Assembly (NCBI GenBank): GCA_007135015.1 | Contig: SLJS01000099.1 | Coordinates: 1-5,327, forward strand | DNA from: Alcanivorax sp. | GTDB lineage: Bacteria > Pseudomonadota > Gammaproteobacteria > Pseudomonadales > Alcanivoracaceae | Length of the DNA stretch: 5,327 bases | Direction: 5' to 3' | Shown here: positions 1 through 4,246 of the stretch, one piece after another | Position numbering within the stretch: the first letter of the stretch is position 1 | Layout: each line of letters begins with the position of its first letter | The notes under the pieces: model-generated | The model's database searches: none | What the model was told of the DNA's origin: nothing | Seen by the model: the letters and a program-made list of their open reading frames with translations, nothing else | Position numbers and translations under genes: made by a program

Positions 1-690
1 GCATTCTATTTCGTGAGTATCGCCCACGGCAGTGTCGCGGTTGCCGCAACCCTGATGTACTGCGCACCGGTGTTTGTCTATCTCCTGTCCTTCACGCTCA
101 GGCTGGAACGACCCACTGTGTTCAAGTGGGTGGCCATTTCGGTGGTACTGCTTGGTGTTGTGCTGCTTACGGGTATTTACGAGATTGGTGCGGGTGAGGT
201 CACGCTGATTGCCGCCGGTGCGGGGCTGCTTTCCGGCCTGTCCTATGCGTTATTCATTTTTGGCTTCAAGTATGCCGCGCCCCACGGAAGCCCTCAGGCG
301 ATTCTGGTCATCGCGTTCGCGGTACTGGCCGCCATCCTCATCGGGCTGGGTGATGCCGATCAGACCGTGGCGGTGCTAAAAACGTCGAGCTGGCCACTAT
401 TCATTGCGCTGGGGGTGGTGGGCGCCGGATTATCGTTCATTTTCTATATCGTCGGCCTCAGACATACCGCGCCGGCTGTGGCGTCCATTGTGGCGATGGT
501 CGAGCCGGTCACCGCATCGCTGTTCGGCGTCGTGGTGCTGGGCGAAAGTCTGGCCGCATTACAGGTTTTCGGCATGGGGCTGATTCTGGTCACGGTTACG
601 GCACTGAGCGTATATGCCAGCGCCCGGGACGCACATCTTCCGGCCAGGGCCGGCTCCGTCGAGCCGTCTGATTCAGGGCAGCATCAATAA
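1..690 (+). CDS. DMT-superfamily (EamA) transporter, 3' part
   Basis: Inner-membrane protein of the drug/metabolite transporter superfamily, which usually exports amino acids or other small metabolites; the substrate cannot be told from sequence. The frame is open from base 1 and ends at TAA 688-690, giving 229 codons. Family members run near 300 residues, so roughly 70 N-terminal residues (the first helices) lie outside the window. What is visible is the end of the first EamA repeat (helices around LMYCAPVFVYLL and WVAISVVLLGVVLLTGI) and a complete second repeat. The second repeat starts at GLLSGLSYALFIFGF and ends with the typical TAPAVASIVAMVEPVTASLF segment followed by VVVLGES. The last 25 or so residues form a short polar cytosolic tail. 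A GTG at 13 could be mistaken for a start, but the membrane-like frame continues upstream of it. No gene follows closely on this strand, so it probably ends its transcription unit. Family assignment is firm; function is open. Confidence 0.9.
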   Translation, partial: AFYFVSIAHGSVAVAATLMYCAPVFVYLLSFTLRLERPTVFKWVAISVVLLGVVLLTGIYEIGAGEVTLIAAGAGLLSGLSYALFIFGFKYAAPHGSPQAILVIAFAVLAAILIGLGDADQTVAVLKTSSWPLFIALGVVGAGLSFIFYIVGLRHTAPAVASIVAMVEPVTASLFGVVVLGESLAALQVFGMGLILVTVTALSVYASARDAHLPARAGSVEPSDSGQHQ

Positions 691-712
691 AAAGATACCC
701 TGTTGCAGCCTT

Positions 713-731
713 CCGAAACGGTGGTTTCCGG
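713..731. promoter_or_regulatory. Inverted repeat GAAAC-N4-GTTTC (PsrA-box-like)
   Basis: The bases at 715-728 read GAAAC GGTG GTTTC, a perfect 5+5 inverted repeat. Allowing one bulged C at 729, it extends to CCGAAAC/GTTTCCGG. The core matches the G/CAAAC-N2-4-GTTTG/C pattern known for the TetR-family fatty-acid-responsive regulator PsrA of Pseudomonas. It sits 24 bases after the transporter stop and about 340 bases before the cyclase start, so its target is unclear. It may be a chance repeat or an RNA hairpin. Confidence 0.25.
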
Positions 732-834
732 GCCGGGATCGGGACCCCGAAGCGGATTCCGGAGCAGGCGCCACGGCCTCCCGCCCGCTGCAGTGCGTCG
801 GTATAGCTGTGAAACCCCCGTCCGGCGAGCAGGG

Positions 835-864
835 CCCGGCCTCTTGACGGCGGTCAAGGCCGGG
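835..864. promoter_or_regulatory. Hairpin with FNR/CRP-type core TTGAC-N4-GTCAA
   Basis: CTTGAC GGCG GTCAAG at 843-858 is a perfect 6+4+6 inverted repeat. After a two-base bulge (841-842) it continues as CCCGGC (835-840) pairing with GCCGGG (859-864), a 12-bp stem in total. The inner TTGAC-N4-GTCAA has the spacing and half-site form of FNR/CRP-family sites (FNR itself prefers TTGAT-N4-ATCAA). It lies about 210 bases upstream of the cyclase ATG. The nearest T-run, at 882-886, is too far from the stem for an ordinary terminator. A DNA operator or a structured 5' leader are both possible. Confidence 0.3.
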
Positions 865-1053
865 TTCGGAAGCCGTTGCCGTTTTTCCGTCGAAGGTCGA
901 TGCTTGTAGAGGAGTGGCGCGTTCCGGCATTTACTACGGCACAGCACGACACTGCGGGAGCCGGGCGTCGCTTTCGCCGCCGGGGTCCGGGGCATACGAC
1001 CATTGGTTTCTTGTGTTTGCGGTGACAACCATGCCGCGCGACCGTGCAAGGGC

Positions 1054-1062
1054 AGGAAGAGG
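1054..1062 (+). promoter_or_regulatory. Ribosome binding site deciding the start of the PAS-GGDEF gene
   Basis: AGGAAGAGG at 1054-1062 places its AGGA core seven bases before ATG 1065. This favours ATG 1065 over the in-frame GTG at 1044, which would put the Shine-Dalgarno sequence inside the coding region. Confidence 0.7.
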
Positions 1063-1064
1063 TG

Positions 1065-2351
1065 ATGGAAGAACTCAGCACCAGTCGGGATCCGGGGAAA
1101 CTGCGCGGCATACTCGATTATCTGGGAATGCCCGCTTTCGTTATTGATGTGATTTCCCCGCACGAGTTTCGTCTGGCCGCCATCAATGCACGTCATGAAC
1201 AGATTACCGGCATGTGTCACGAGCAGGTGGCCGGCCGCGATATCGACGAGCTGCTTGACCGCTTCACAGCGGCAACCGTGAAGGCCAGTTACCGTCGTTG
1301 TGTCCAGGCCAAGGCCGCTACAGACTACCAGGAGACTCTGGACCTGCCCGCCGGAAGAACCTACTGGCAGACTACCCTGGTGCCCTTTCTTGACAAGGCA
1401 GGCACGGTGACGCGCCTGCTTGGCACGGCGCACGAGATCAGCAGCCAGGTGCACCTGGAGCTGGAAGCGCGTTATCAGGCCACCGTCATGAGCGCCTATC
1501 TGGAGGAATCACCAGACGGCATTCTGGTGGTGGATGCCCGGCACCGCATGAAGACCTGGAATCGGCGTTTTCTGGATATGTGGAAGATACCGGACGAGAT
1601 CATGGAGTCCCGGGACGGTGATGCAGCATTGCAGGCGGTCCGTGAGCAGCTGGCGGAGCCGAAAGCCTTTGTTCGCCGTGTGAGTGAACTGTATACCGCG
1701 CTGGATGAGGAGGAGCAGGGGGTACGGGTCCCCATGAAGGACGGTCGGGTGTTGCAGCGCTTTTCCCGGGGGCTGGAAGGGCCCGACGGCGATTACTGGG
1801 GCCGGATCTGGTTCTATCGCGATATTACTGAACAGGAGCTTTTGACCGGCGAGCTGATACGCATGTCGCGGACGGACCCGCTTACCGGTGCCGCCAATCG
1901 GCGCGCGTTCATGGTGGCACTTGATGAGGAATACGCTCGTGCGCGTCGCTACGGCCATGAACTGGCTGTATTGATGCTGGATGTGGACCACTTCAAGCGG
2001 ATTAACGATCACCATGGTCATGCGGCAGGTGACCAGGCCCTGAAGAATCTTGTCCGGCTGGTGGCGCCGGAAATGCGGGCCACGGACTGCTTTGCGCGCA
2101 TGGGCGGGGAAGAATTCGCCGTCCTGTTGCCGGAAACCGGGTTGGACGCGGCCCGAAATCTGGCGGAACGGCTGCGCGACGCCGCGGCGGGCCTGAGCCT
2201 GACCAGCGAGAAGGGCGAGTTCGGCATCACCGTGAGTATCGGCGTGGCGCAACTGCAAGCGCAGGACACCGAACCGGAGGAGCTTCTCAACCGGGCGGAC
2301 AGGTGCCTTTACACCGCCAAGTCAGAAGGCCGTAACCGGGTTTTTCCCTGA
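1065..2351 (+). CDS. PAS-PAS-GGDEF diguanylate cyclase (soluble)
   Basis: Condenses two GTP to the second messenger c-di-GMP in the cytosol. From ATG 1065 it has 428 residues. An N-terminal PAS-like domain spans about 15-128, with a PAC-like ending near LLGTAHEIS. A second PAS domain spans about 142-257, beginning EESPDGILVVDARHRM and ending GRIWFYRDITEQE. The GGDEF domain runs from about 262 to the end (RTDPLTGAANRRAF onward). The active-site loop is intact as GGEEF at 347-351. By comparison with PleD, D306 and E349 would bind metal, and N314 and D323 the guanine. The inhibitory site RxxD is present as RATD at 338-341, so product feedback is expected. There is no membrane segment or signal peptide, and the ligands of the PAS domains are unknown. 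The gene stands alone on this strand and converges on a second cyclase. Its stop codon TGA overlaps the first base pairs of a regulator remnant. Cyclase assignment is firm; the input signal is unknown. Confidence 0.94.
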   Translation: MEELSTSRDPGKLRGILDYLGMPAFVIDVISPHEFRLAAINARHEQITGMCHEQVAGRDIDELLDRFTAATVKASYRRCVQAKAATDYQETLDLPAGRTYWQTTLVPFLDKAGTVTRLLGTAHEISSQVHLELEARYQATVMSAYLEESPDGILVVDARHRMKTWNRRFLDMWKIPDEIMESRDGDAALQAVREQLAEPKAFVRRVSELYTALDEEEQGVRVPMKDGRVLQRFSRGLEGPDGDYWGRIWFYRDITEQELLTGELIRMSRTDPLTGAANRRAFMVALDEEYARARRYGHELAVLMLDVDHFKRINDHHGHAAGDQALKNLVRLVAPEMRATDCFARMGGEEFAVLLPETGLDAARNLAERLRDAAAGLSLTSEKGEFGITVSIGVAQLQAQDTEPEELLNRADRCLYTAKSEGRNRVFP

Positions 2352-2359
2352 TCCAGGGA
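2345..2359. repeat. Short inverted repeat over the cyclase stop codon
   Basis: TCCCTG ATC CAGGGA is a perfect 6+3+6 inverted repeat containing the TGA stop (2349-2351). On the plus strand a T-run precedes it rather than follows it, and on the minus strand it is followed by A residues, so it is not a standard intrinsic terminator in either direction. It might be a processed 3' end of the mRNA or a chance repeat. Confidence 0.3.
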
Positions 2360-2535
2360 TGAGGTGGACCTTCTGGTCATCACCGACAGCCGGACAATCA
2401 CGGCGGTCTGGTATGGCGACTTCCCCTTGCGTCGTGCCATCGAGGAGCGATCGATCCGCCGGATCCCTGTGCCGGGATTTCCCTCAATGGCTGCGGCTCA
2501 GTCCCGTGGCGGGAATTCCCCGCAAGGCAGGATAA
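2350..2535 (+). pseudogene. Remnant of an HxlR-type regulator C-terminus
   Basis: Two reading frames in succession read like one conserved protein tail. GAT CCA GGG at 2350-2358 gives DPG, then one base appears to be missing. From 2361 to 2459 the frame reads EVDLLVITDSRTITAVWYGD and continues FPLRRAIEERSIR. An extra C at 2460 (or loss of two bases) moves the frame. From 2461 to TAA 2533-2535 it reads GSLCRDFPQWLRLSPVAGIP and then RKAG. I recognise the pattern DPGxEVDL...TDxRTxTxVWxGDxPL...FPxWLxLSPxAG from the C-terminal domain of a class of HxlR-family winged-helix regulators of about 220 residues. The DNA-binding part and more than 100 residues are absent, because the homology stops exactly where the cyclase gene ends. 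That it is a decayed coding remnant is fairly secure; the family name is from memory and less so. Confidence 0.65.
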
Positions 2536-2587
2536 CGCGGCGCGGGAAGCATTTTCGGGATCGGGCCCATGCGGCGAATCACGGGGA

Positions 2588-3898
2588 TTAGCCGATGGGC
2601 ACGGTGGAGACTTCCACGCGATTGCGGCCGTTGCGCTTGGCCAGATAGACCGCATGGTCCGCAGCCTCGACCAGCTGTTCGGGCCTGCCGCTGGTTTCGG
2701 GGATGACCGAGGCGGTGCCGACGCTGACGGTGATATGGTCGGCGCATTCCGAGTGGCCGTGAGCCAGGTCGAGTTCCTCCACCGCGCGGCGCAGTTCCTC
2801 GGCCAGATAGGACAGGGCCTCGGGGCCGGTCTGCGGATAGAGCATGACGAACTCTTCGCCGCCGTAGCGGGCCGCCAGGTCTCCCGGGCGGCGGGCGAGT
2901 TCGCTGAGGGTCTTGCCGACCCGGGCGAGCACTTCGTCACCGGCCTGGTGGCCGTAGTGATCGTTGAAAGGCTTGAAGAAATCCACGTCGATGAACATCA
3001 GTGACAGCGAGGAACCGTCGCGCTGGCAGCGCTGCCATTCGCGCACCAGCACCTCGTCGAAGTGGCGCCGGTTGGCCAGGCCGGTGAGGCTGTCATGGCG
3101 GGACATCTCCTTCATCCGCTCGGCCAGTGCCTCGCTGCGGCTCTTCTCCAGTGCCAGCAGGCTCTTCTGCAGGAAGACCTCCCGGTTGCGCCGTTCGGCC
3201 AGCCAGCCGAGGATGATCGCCACCAGCATGCCGGCGGCATAGGTCTGCAGCAGCAGCAGCCAGTCCGGCGTCTCGGTCAGCGCGAGCAGCACGATCAGCC
3301 CGGTCAGCCCGCCGCCGACTACGGCGAAGATTACGGGCACGCACCGCAGCCCCACCATGCCCCCCACCACCACGGCGGCATGGATGGTGCCGATCATGGA
3401 GCCCTGGCGCATCAGCTGCGCTTCGCTGAGCACCGGAAGGGCCGCCACGATGGCCATGCCCAGGAAGGCGAGAATGGACCCATAGAGCTCGAAGGAACTG
3501 TCCAGGCTGGGCATCCGCGTCAGGATCACGCCCGCGACGACCACCAGGCCCAGCAGGCTGTAGCCCAGGGGCCAGAGCCCCAGCACTTCCGGGGGCAGGA
3601 TCAGCAGCAGTCCGATGCCAAGTCCCAGGAAGAGGGCGGCCACGTAGAAGATGGAGGTACGGGCGACTGCGGCGCTTTCCAGCGCCTGATGGCGCCGGAA
3701 CTCCTGCTCCAGGAAATCCGGAAAGTGCAGACTGCGGCGCATGCCGCCGTGGAGCAGGTCATTGAGCAGGGCGTAGCGGGTACTGTCGTGGTTGTTTGGC
3801 GACGGGGCTTCGGGGGAGGAAGGTTCTTCCTCCGGGGAGGGGTGAAGGACGACCACCCGAGGCTCGTCCGGCTCTCCGGCGCTGCCTGATTGTGTCAT
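2588..3898 (-). CDS. Membrane-anchored GGDEF diguanylate cyclase
   Basis: Makes c-di-GMP from GTP at the inner membrane. From ATG 3898 it has 436 residues. A cytosolic N-terminal tail of about 80 residues is acidic and Pro/Ser-rich early on (around 21-36). Six predicted membrane helices follow at about 82-102, 107-126, 137-157, 166-184, 187-207 and 212-233. After a charged, probably coiled-coil linker (234-265) comes a GGDEF domain opening RHDSLTGLANRRHF. The catalytic loop RYGGEEF is intact (GGEEF 346-350). The expected metal and guanine ligands D304, N312 and D321 are present, and RPGD at 337-340 forms an intact product-inhibition site. The membrane part is not one I can name; it resembles MASE-like sensor regions only in general form. 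The in-frame ATG at 3961 is rejected, because it overlaps the likely -10 box and lacks the good Shine-Dalgarno seen at 3907-3914. The gene converges on the PAS-GGDEF gene and diverges from trpE. Confidence 0.92.
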   Translation of the reverse strand: MTQSGSAGEPDEPRVVVLHPSPEEEPSSPEAPSPNNHDSTRYALLNDLLHGGMRRSLHFPDFLEQEFRRHQALESAAVARTSIFYVAALFLGLGIGLLLILPPEVLGLWPLGYSLLGLVVVAGVILTRMPSLDSSFELYGSILAFLGMAIVAALPVLSEAQLMRQGSMIGTIHAAVVVGGMVGLRCVPVIFAVVGGGLTGLIVLLALTETPDWLLLLQTYAAGMLVAIILGWLAERRNREVFLQKSLLALEKSRSEALAERMKEMSRHDSLTGLANRRHFDEVLVREWQRCQRDGSSLSLMFIDVDFFKPFNDHYGHQAGDEVLARVGKTLSELARRPGDLAARYGGEEFVMLYPQTGPEALSYLAEELRRAVEELDLAHGHSECADHITVSVGTASVIPETSGRPEQLVEAADHAVYLAKRNGRNRVEVSTVPIG

Positions 3899-3906
3899 CC
3901 CGCGTT

Positions 3907-3914
3907 CTCCCCCC
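3907..3914 (-). promoter_or_regulatory. Ribosome binding site of the membrane cyclase
   Basis: Read on the minus strand this is GGGGGGAG, eight bases before ATG 3898. It supports the 436-residue form over a 457-residue form starting at 3961. Confidence 0.7.
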
Positions 3915-3939
3915 TGGCGTGTCTGCGGTGGCCCGGTTT

Positions 3940-3955
3940 GTGACTGTTCAGTCAC
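3940..3955. promoter_or_regulatory. Perfect 16-bp palindrome, candidate operator of the membrane cyclase
   Basis: GTGACTG TT CAGTCAC is a perfect 7+2+7 inverted repeat. It lies over the expected transcription start of the minus-strand promoter whose -10 box is at 3960-3965. Its size and symmetry fit a dimeric repressor, such as one of the TetR family, that would block initiation. No cognate regulator gene is in the window. A two-base loop makes it a poor RNA hairpin, which favours a DNA site. Confidence 0.5.
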
Positions 3956-3959
3956 GCGC

Positions 3960-3968
3960 ATGATAGCA
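3960..3968 (-). promoter_or_regulatory. Extended -10 promoter for the membrane cyclase
   Basis: On the minus strand the bases read TGC TATCAT, an extended -10 with five of six matches to TATAAT. No good -35 hexamer stands 16-18 bases upstream, as is common for extended -10 promoters. Transcription would begin near 3953, leaving a leader of about 55 bases before ATG 3898. Confidence 0.5.
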
Positions 3969-4076
3969 AATCGGCCTGTACAGAATGTAGCCGAATCGAC
4001 GGACGGTTACTGCCTGTCCCGGGATGAACGGTGGACCCTGTCTTCCCGATGGGTAGCCGCCGGGACATCCTGTCGC

Positions 4077-4082
4077 TACAAT
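4077..4082 (+). promoter_or_regulatory. -10 box of the trpL-trpE promoter
   Basis: TACAAT matches the sigma-70 -10 consensus at five of six positions. At 17-base spacing the -35 position (4054-4059) reads TAGCCG, a weak match, so an activator or a low basal level is possible. Start of transcription would be near 4089, just ahead of the leader-peptide ribosome binding site at 4104. That spacing makes the call more credible. Confidence 0.5.
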
Positions 4083-4103
4083 CCGGCTGTCGAGTCAATC
4101 CGC

Positions 4104-4107
4104 AGGA
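4104..4107 (+). promoter_or_regulatory. Ribosome binding site of the trp leader peptide
   Basis: AGGA lies eight bases before the GTG at 4116. It has no other gene to serve, since trpE begins 140 bases later with its own AGGGG. This is the main reason for believing that the small leader frame is translated. Confidence 0.6.
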
Positions 4108-4115
4108 ATTTTCCG

Positions 4116-4178
4116 GTGAAACAGCATACTGCCACGACCCGTGCCCGCCTGTATGCCCCCGCCCCCTGGCGATGGTGA
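4116..4178 (+). CDS. trpL: Tryptophan leader peptide upstream of trpE
   Basis: A 20-residue frame starts with GTG 4116 (MKQHTATT...), ends YAPAPWRW and stops at TGA 4176-4178. Two Trp codons in the last three positions (4167-4169 and 4173-4175) are what a tryptophan-sensing leader needs: ribosomes short of charged tRNA-Trp would stall just before the stop. The frame has a well-spaced AGGA, sits behind a plausible -10 box, and ends 68 bases before the trpE ATG. It is followed at once by a GC hairpin with a T-rich tail. Leader-peptide attenuation of trpE is established in enteric bacteria and has been described for pseudomonads. Peptide sequences of this kind are poorly conserved, so the lack of likeness to E. 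coli TrpL means little. The start is GTG rather than ATG, and no in-frame ATG is near. The peptide is inferred from context and has no domain support. Confidence 0.7.
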   Translation: MKQHTATTRARLYAPAPWRW

Positions 4179-4184
4179 ACCTGC

Positions 4185-4221
4185 CCGGCGCCTGAACGGC
4201 GCACGGTCGTTCTCTGTTTCC
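4185..4221 (+). terminator. Candidate trpE attenuator hairpin
   Basis: CCGGCGCC (4185-4192) pairs with GGCGC-A-CGG (4198-4206) around a TGAAC loop, an 8-bp stem with one bulged A. The tail 4207-4221 has eight T in fifteen bases but no unbroken run, so termination may be leaky. It begins six bases after the leader-peptide stop. Alternative pairings exist. CCGTGC at 4139-4144 can pair with GCACGG at 4201-4206, and GGCG at 4168-4171 with CGCC at 4189-4192. The canonical 1:2, 2:3, 3:4 arrangement could not be drawn clearly by eye. Confidence 0.45.
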
Positions 4222-4246
4222 AACGTATCCAGCACAGGGGTCTTTC

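Larger units (their letters stand above)
691..1064 (+). other. Non-coding stretch between transporter and cyclase
   Basis: No reading frame on either strand gives a protein-like translation; the longer ones are low-complexity and rich in Arg, Pro, Gly and Ser. It contains two inverted repeats, at 713-731 and 835-864, listed separately, and a GC-rich hairpin candidate around 961-985. No convincing sigma-70 promoter for the downstream cyclase was found by eye, although a promoter must lie here or further upstream. No T-run follows a hairpin closely enough for an intrinsic terminator after the transporter. Confidence 0.6.

Noticed and set aside
859..885. tRNA-like T-arm GGGTTCGGAAGCC
   Set aside because: The flanking bases do not form the five-pair stem, and no acceptor, D or anticodon arm is present.
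900..1010. Resemblance of GTAGAGG...GGCGCG and a later CGCCG to lysine-riboswitch core segments
   Set aside because: The remaining conserved elements and helices are not found, and the downstream gene is unrelated to lysine. A covariance-model search would settle it.
691..1064. c-di-GMP (GEMM) riboswitch in the leader of the cyclase gene
   Set aside because: The characteristic GNRA-loop and receptor helices with the conserved purine-rich joining strand could not be identified.
684..1454. 256-codon open frame on the minus strand covering the intergenic stretch and the start of the cyclase
   Set aside because: Its translation is not protein-like in the intergenic part and lies antisense to the first PAS domain in the remainder. 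It is a shadow of GC-rich coding DNA.
1509..2258. 249-codon minus-strand frame inside the PAS-GGDEF gene
   Set aside because: Antisense to an intact GGDEF gene, without recognisable domains or a ribosome binding site.
2501..2523. Overlapping inverted repeats TCCCG-TGG-CGGGA and GCGGG-AATTC-CCCGC as a terminator between the convergent genes
   Set aside because: No T-run follows in either direction, and the bases are explained as coding sequence of the regulator remnant.
2364..2591. A 75-codon small gene directly after the PAS-GGDEF gene
   Set aside because: Only its first 32 codons look conserved. The conserved tail continues in another frame to TAA 2533-2535, so a decayed regulator explains the region better than a new small gene.
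3245..3260. CAGCAGCAGCAG trinucleotide run
   Set aside because: It encodes a Leu run in a membrane helix of the second cyclase, is only four units long, and is ordinary for this kind of segment.
3062..3889. 275-codon plus-strand frame inside the membrane cyclase gene
   Set aside because: Composition is dominated by Gln, His, Gly and Ala, as expected from the antisense of a Leu-rich membrane protein. No family resemblance.
3899..3961. Longer N-terminus of the membrane cyclase from ATG 3961
   Set aside because: It would start on the -10 box and cross the 16-bp palindrome. The better ribosome binding site precedes ATG 3898.
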